Positions 63,601-64,000 of a DNA stretch of 64,000 nucleotides are shown here, piece after piece. The DNA lies in the NCBI GenBank assembly GCA_903906365.1, contig CAIVKC010000022.1, positions 50,555-114,554 of the forward strand, read 5' to 3'. The stretch is from an uncultured Bacteroidota bacterium. Lineage in GTDB: Bacteria > Bacteroidota > Bacteroidia > Chitinophagales > Chitinophagaceae. A program made the position numbers and the translations under genes. How positions within the stretch are numbered: position 1 is the stretch's first letter; every line of letters begins with the position of its first letter. The notes beneath the pieces are model-generated. The model was not told the DNA's origin and did no database searches. It worked only from the letters and a program-made list of their open reading frames with translations.

Positions 63601-63911
63601 ACCTCATTGAGGGATTTGGTGTCCAGGCTGAGCTGGATGGTCAAACTGGTCTGACCGCCGGGCTTCACTTCCTTGTTCTCATATCCTACTCCGGTAATCT
63701 GCAGGACTGCGTTGGCCGGAACACTTAATTTGAATGTACCATCCGATCCGGCACTCGTTCCGCCTTTTGTACCTTTGATTTTAATGGTGGCCCCAGGTAT
63801 GGGCGCCCCGGTTGGATCAGTAACCTTTCCAGTTACTTCTTTTGTTTGGGCGAAAACCCCCATGACGGCGAGCAATAGGATGCCCACCATCATAATCTTA
63901 AATTTCCTCAT
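60660..63911 (-). CDS. SusC/RagA-family TonB-dependent outer-membrane transporter
   Basis: A 1,083-residue outer-membrane transporter. A signal peptide (MRKFKIMMVGILLLAVMGVF AQ) is followed by a carboxypeptidase-regulatory-like domain (about 25-100, GKVTDPTGAPIPGATIKIKG), the TonB box LNEVVVTGVG, the plug (PLILLDGIEVRATDINSLDL, IERVEVVKGAASSTMYGAQG, ANGVIQIFSKKGK) and a 22-strand barrel ending QVALNIGL. ATG 63911 starts the signal peptide; ATG 63983 would add 24 residues. With the SusD gene it makes one import unit. Confidence 0.95.
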   Translation of the reverse strand: MRKFKIMMVGILLLAVMGVFAQTKEVTGKVTDPTGAPIPGATIKIKGTKGGTSAGSDGTFKLSVPANAVLQITGVGYENKEVKPGGQTSLTIQLSLDTKSLNEVVVTGVGAATSKRHLGIAVETVSADRLPAAPTASIDQALVGMIPGAQISSISGNPGDPVTILLRGINTVQGGTKPLILLDGIEVRATDINSLDLGSIERVEVVKGAASSTMYGAQGANGVIQIFSKKGKLGKPIITYGTFYASNQYVNTGNVHKAQMHPYITDASGNLVDQSGNLLAYNSVGSLPGISYVYGGAARPGIWNPNNNANHPYVGNIKYYDQFKQVFQNGSTLNNAITISGASEKSDYAFSISNNHTVSPVMKNGYVDRTNLSTNLGVELFKGFKIRSITQLVYTRNTLVPGLGSAGGVGYGYGNSVGNVGQVYGFLNTSPFFDLNYKLADGTHPNHVLGGAYLSVNSGNPYYSQEYASSLDNKVDVVQNFQANYKINKFLDVDGKYGINFRNENARWTFLNQSNNVNSNYYTTWVGYHQNSNTGEIDQFQYNTTFQNFLASVNFKADLQNDFHSKLPITLATKVAFDWRKNYYREYDTYGGILPLVPPINVASTSNQSVLSDYVEPFVTYGYLVDQTINYGDLAGLAGGFRSDWSSAFGGGSSPFTFPHINGFFAPSSLDFWKNKLSTINYLKLRAGYGEAGIQPGAFQRYPVIGQQDIGQNLVYTLQQSPTFNTKLQVELTKELEAGTDFSISGSRGQWLSAFNGSFTYWQRKSSNVIYPVSAALSSGVTNQLLNSISMESHGFEFSLNIPVLRSRNMSWDFTTNFGHQTSKIDKIAGGNDIILTSAAGSSALVLTAGQTIGQIYGHKTITSIGQKDPTGTPYIGQSDAGRYVKVNGALVDTATKQIQYTPDKFYLGDPNPKFNMSFINSITYKFVTLNFQFDWVYGSHLYNQTKEWMSRDGISGDFEKKVNINGQVGAWSAYWSSPYYNILGSTHGGDNDGTRDYWYENASFLRLRNVALSFDVTKAARIKFIKKINVVLSGRNLWTVTKYTGFDPELISSGANSAFDRGVDNSTIPNLKSYQVALNIGL

Positions 63912-63963
63912 GTGTAGTAGAGTTTTGGTTAGAAACTTGTTAAAAAGCAACGAAAAATGATAG

Positions 63964-63978
63964 ACTGACTTAATCAGT
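63964..63978. promoter_or_regulatory. Small inverted repeat upstream of SusC
   Basis: ACTGA and TCAGT separated by CTTAA, about 55 bases upstream of the SusC start. It could be an operator, but no clear -7 box is seen in the 89 bases available, so this is weak. Confidence 0.2.
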
Positions 63979-64000
63979 GACAAGCGGAAAATTACTAATG

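Overview
The window reads as a chromosomal segment of a Bacteroidota bacterium, most likely of the Chitinophagaceae or a close relative. The evidence is a SusC/SusD pair, the gliding genes gldD and gldE beside mutY-ssb, a gyrB without the long proteobacterial insertion, a carB without its C-terminal regulatory domain, a rsfS-ftsH-LUD block divergent from birA, and Bacteroidota-type promoters (TAnnTTTG at -7) in front of many genes. Shine-Dalgarno sequences are almost absent and several starts are TTG or GTG. Base content is about half G+C and looks even. I see no rRNA, tRNA, CRISPR array, phage or insertion sequence.

Layout. 1-2.5 kb: the end of an unknown Cys-containing protein, a PAS protein, a cytochrome c'-like lipoprotein and an AraC regulator with a cysteine cluster. 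2.5-9.1 kb: gyrB, a small conserved protein, a secreted DUF1800/DUF1501 pair and serS. 9.1-13.5 kb: YbjQ-like protein, GNAT acetyltransferase, small hypothetical, lipoprotein cyclophilin, gcvH, an ECF sigma/anti-sigma pair in which both genes start with TTG, and a VanZ-like protein. 13.5-14.0 kb: a 507-base gene-poor stretch with two strong hairpins. 14.0-30.1 kb: housekeeping genes (prfA, recO, gatB, alaS) mixed with an amidohydrolase, an RND/MMPL exporter, a TlpA-like lipoprotein, a double-PDZ protein, an M23 peptidase, a MerR regulator and an MscS channel. 30.1-36.5 kb: a minus-strand run rsfS-ftsH-lutC-lpxH-hypothetical, divergent from birA, then bcp. 36.5-46.4 kb: a secreted M23 protein, a small membrane protein, carB, a 7TM protein/histidine kinase/response regulator unit, a hypothetical protein and purH. 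46.4-54.8 kb: a DMT permease, a polysaccharide deacetylase-like protein, lutB, a DUF3109 protein, then mutY-ssb-gldE-gldD. 54.9-58.1 kb: HU protein, TPR protein, a 31-residue basic protein resembling the bS22/mS38 (AURKAIP1/COX24) ribosomal family, and RNase G. 58.1-64 kb: a secreted hypothetical and an orphan SusC/SusD pair.

The content is mainly core metabolism, translation, DNA maintenance and envelope biogenesis. I found no clear new multi-gene defence or biosynthetic system. The points most worth a second look are the 31-residue ribosomal-type protein, the 7TM/kinase/regulator unit whose kinase has no sensor of its own, the cysteine cluster in the AraC regulator, the TTG-started sigma/anti-sigma pair, and a possible small RNA at 13.6-13.8 kb.
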